DNA from: an uncultured Lachnospiraceae bacterium
Lineage (GTDB): Bacteria > Bacillota_A > Clostridia > Lachnospirales > Lachnospiraceae
Reading direction: 5' to 3'
DNA length: 7,367 nucleotides
NCBI GenBank assembly: GCA_902795835.1
Contig: CADBNA010000238.1
Location: forward strand, 1 to 7,367
The translations under genes and the position numbers were made by a program. Within the stretch, counting starts at the first letter, position 1; the number at the start of each line of letters is the position of its first letter. The notes under the pieces are model-generated. The model worked only from the letters and a program-made list of their open reading frames with translations, did not search any database and had not been told where the DNA came from. Of this stretch, positions 5,811-7,367 are shown in pieces.

Positions 5811-5816
5811 ATTATA
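5811..5816 (-). promoter_or_regulatory. -10 element of the pyk promoter (extended -10 type)
   Basis: TATAAT on the minus strand, preceded by TGC, forms an extended -10. No good -35 hexamer sits 16-18 nt upstream, which fits extended -10 promoters. Transcription would begin near 5804, about 40 nt before the pyk start. Confidence 0.65.
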
Positions 5817-5870
5817 GCACAGGTCCCGCCGGGTCTGCGGGGTTTTCTTCAGATCGTCTCTGTCTTGCAA

Positions 5871-6060
5871 AAAGAGGCTTGCCGCACCTGGCACATCGGC
5901 GCATATATCTTCTGAAGGAAACCTTCGCAGCCGCCGGTCCTTAGCGAAAACAAGTGCGCAGGCACGTAGTTTGAGCTTAGTACCGCTGCGGCGAGAAAGA
6001 GCGCAAGCGTTTTCCGAAAGAATATATATGCGCCGATGTGCCCGGTGCGGCAGCCTCCTT
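5871..6060. repeat. Large imperfect inverted-repeat element (MITE-like or long hairpin)
   Basis: The arms 5875-5908 and 6024-6056 are inverted copies: 19 bp perfect (5890-5908 with 6024-6042), one mismatch, 8 bp perfect (5881-5888 with 6044-6051), one bulge and 5 bp more. Weaker similarity continues inward to about 5920 and outward to A- and T-rich ends. The interior (about 115 nt) has smaller hairpins such as GTGC-gcag-GCAC (5954-5965). No transposase or credible ORF lies inside and no clear target duplication was found. It fills the gap between the fucO stop and the pyk promoter. On the minus strand the outer stem is followed by TTTTT (5869-5873), so it could also terminate fucO transcripts. 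Confidence 0.75.
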
Positions 6061-6091
6061 TCAATACAGCCAGTCTGTGTACTGACCGCGT

Positions 6092-7237
6092 TTACATCAG
6101 TTTCCGGAACATTGCCTCAAAATCAGCCAGGGACGCCTCTCTGGGATTGCCGGGTGCGCAGGCGTCTGCGGCGGCAGACTCGCAGAGGAACGGCAGATCC
6201 TCTTCTCTGAGTTTCTCCAGCTTTGTCGGGATGCCGACGTCAACCGACAGCTGCTGAACCGCATCTATAGCCGCCTTGCGGTAGGCCTCCTGGTCCATGC
6301 CGTCCGTATTTACGCCGAATGCCTCTGCAATCGCCCTGTACTTTTCTCCCGTGTATTCCTTGTTGAAGTCCATGACGATCGGAAGCATCATCGCGCAGGC
6401 CACGCCATGCGGCGTGTCATACACGGCGCCCAGTGTATGGGCCATAGAATGTGCAATGCCCAGGCCGACGTTAGAATACGCCATGGCCGTGACATACTGC
6501 GCCAGTGCCATGCCTTCCCTGCCGTCCGGGTCATTCTCAACTGCAGCCCGCAGATTCTTCGCAATCAGCTTGATTGCTTCCAGATCCAGGCAGTCAGATA
6601 ATGCCCAGGCGCCTTTTGTAGTGTAACCTTCGATGGCATGCGTCAGGGCATCCATTCCGGTAGAAGCCGTCAGTCCCCTGGGCATGGAAGACATCATATC
6701 CGGGTCGACAACCGCTACGTCGGGAATGTCATTCGGGTCCACACAGACAAATTTACGTTTTTTCTCGACATCCGTGATCACATAGTTGATAGTGGACTCT
6801 GCACCGGTGCCGCCGGTGGTAGGCACTGCGATTGTAAATACCGTGCGCTTTTTAGTGGGTGCAACGCCTTCCAGGGAACGGACATCGTAATACTCAGGAT
6901 TGTTAACGATAATGCCGATGCCTTTTCCGGTATCCATGGAAGACCCGCCGCCGATGGTGATCATGAAATCCGCCCCGGACGCGCGGTATGCATCTACGCC
7001 TTCCTGCACGTTTTGGATCGTGGGATTCGGTTTGATATTGGAATATACCTCATAGGCAATTCCGTTCTTTTCCAGAAGATCTGTCACCTTTGCGGTAACT
7101 CCGAATTTCACCAGATCAGGATCGGACGCGACAAATGCCTTTTTGAAGCCATGGGATGCGACAATCCCCGGGATCTCATTGATTGCGCCGTGTCCGTGGA
7201 AAGACATTCCATTCAGGACAAATCGATTAACAGCCAT
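6092..7237 (-). CDS. fucO: Lactaldehyde reductase (iron-dependent alcohol dehydrogenase, FucO type)
   Basis: A 381-residue group III iron-dependent alcohol dehydrogenase. FucO reduces lactaldehyde to 1,2-propanediol with NADH in anaerobic fucose or rhamnose breakdown (EC 1.1.1.77). The sequence follows E. coli FucO closely by recollection, including SLEGVAPT (121-128), INYVITD (150-156), RKFVCVDPNDIP (161-172) and NPREASLADF (364-373). Metal ligands stand at the same numbers as in FucO: Asp196 and His200 (MDALTHAIEGY), His263 and His277 (TPHG). The nucleotide-binding GGGSSMD is at 96-102 and PTTGGTGAE at 139-147. Length is normal. AAGGAGGTG (7246-7254), 8 nt before the ATG, confirms the start. 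No other fucose or rhamnose gene is in the window, so the aldehyde substrate in this organism is inferred. The region upstream shows no convincing promoter. Confidence 0.93.
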   Translation of the reverse strand: MAVNRFVLNGMSFHGHGAINEIPGIVASHGFKKAFVASDPDLVKFGVTAKVTDLLEKNGIAYEVYSNIKPNPTIQNVQEGVDAYRASGADFMITIGGGSSMDTGKGIGIIVNNPEYYDVRSLEGVAPTKKRTVFTIAVPTTGGTGAESTINYVITDVEKKRKFVCVDPNDIPDVAVVDPDMMSSMPRGLTASTGMDALTHAIEGYTTKGAWALSDCLDLEAIKLIAKNLRAAVENDPDGREGMALAQYVTAMAYSNVGLGIAHSMAHTLGAVYDTPHGVACAMMLPIVMDFNKEYTGEKYRAIAEAFGVNTDGMDQEAYRKAAIDAVQQLSVDVGIPTKLEKLREEDLPFLCESAAADACAPGNPREASLADFEAMFRKLM

Positions 7238-7245
7238 CTTTCATA

Positions 7246-7254
7246 CACCTCCTT
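7246..7254 (-). promoter_or_regulatory. Ribosome binding site of fucO
   Basis: AAGGAGGTG on the minus strand is a full anti-16S match 8 nt before the ATG at 7237, implying strong translation. Confidence 0.8.
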
Positions 7255-7293
7255 CTTAAGACAGGTCATTCGGTACAGTTTGACTCAGTCGCC

Positions 7294-7338
7294 AAAAGCA
7301 GATTACGGATTGCTCCGCACTTCGTGCTCCCACAATCC
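7294..7338 (-). repeat. Hairpin repeat, copy 2 (possible terminator of an upstream gene)
   Basis: This matches 151-195 at about 38 of 45 positions. On the minus strand GGATTG (7333-7338) pairs with CAATCC (7307-7312), with an inner GCAC/GTGC stem, followed by the conserved CCGTAATCTGCTTTT. The outer arm present in copy 1 is missing because the sequence beyond 7338 diverges. It lies before fucO and could end the transcript of a gene beyond the right edge. Confidence 0.6.
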
Positions 7339-7367
7339 TGCCCGCCATTCGGATTTCATGGGGCCCC
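7303..7367 (-). other. Possible 3' end of an ORF entering from the right edge
   Basis: The minus strand is open from the window edge through MKSEWRAGLWEHEVRSNP to TAA at 7303-7305. Most of this is translation of the hairpin repeat, so it may be chance, or an upstream gene whose end was overwritten by the repeat. Only 21 codons are visible and no domain can be recognised. Confidence 0.2.

Noticed and set aside
5849..6064. Small minus-strand ORF of 71 codons across the inverted-repeat element
   Set aside because: It is a translation of the two arms and interior of the repeat, with no dedicated start signals; non-coding structure explains the sequence better.

Overview
The window looks like chromosomal DNA of a low-to-mid GC Firmicute, most likely a gut Lachnospiraceae-type Clostridium. 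The signs are strong AGGAGG ribosome binding sites about 8 nt from each start, textbook sigma-A promoters, FucO-, AEC- and URO-D-type proteins of the Clostridia kind, and short dispersed palindromes. All recognisable genes are on the minus strand, so the biological order runs from right to left. The family assignment is inference; there is no phylogenetic marker.

From right to left: (1) at the right edge a 45-nt hairpin repeat, then fucO (lactaldehyde reductase, 6092-7237). (2) A non-coding 5764-6091 interval holding a large near-perfect inverted repeat (about 185 bp) and the pyk promoter. (3) An apparent two-gene operon of pyruvate kinase (4348-5763) and an AEC-family carrier (3383-4321), separated by 26 nt. 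(4) A LacI-family regulator (2151-3227) with its own promoter and a strong terminator. (5) A URO-D/MtaA-like protein, probably a corrinoid-linked methyltransferase (679-1791), with a consensus promoter. (6) A remnant of a sugar-type ABC permease (366-506) that breaks off after about 46 residues, followed by a short out-of-frame tail and a terminator. (7) A second copy of the hairpin repeat, then a promoter and the first 16 codons of another gene running off the left edge.

The most interesting thread is regulatory. The promoters of the LacI regulator and of the URO-D gene both carry clusters of the same TGTGCTTT (AAAGCACA) motif. Three copies form part of a longer shared block, TTGCC-n-TGTGC. 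One site is a perfect TGTGCA-TT-TGCACA palindrome. This suggests the LacI protein represses itself and the URO-D gene, and that these two once formed a catabolic module with the now broken ABC sugar transporter. A methylated, sugar-like substrate is a reasonable but unproven guess.

The other genes are central metabolism: pyruvate kinase closes glycolysis, the AEC carrier may move an organic acid, and FucO disposes of lactaldehyde from deoxy-sugar breakdown. I found no CRISPR array, tRNA, rRNA, intact transposase, phage gene or defence system. Nothing here is clearly a new biological system.
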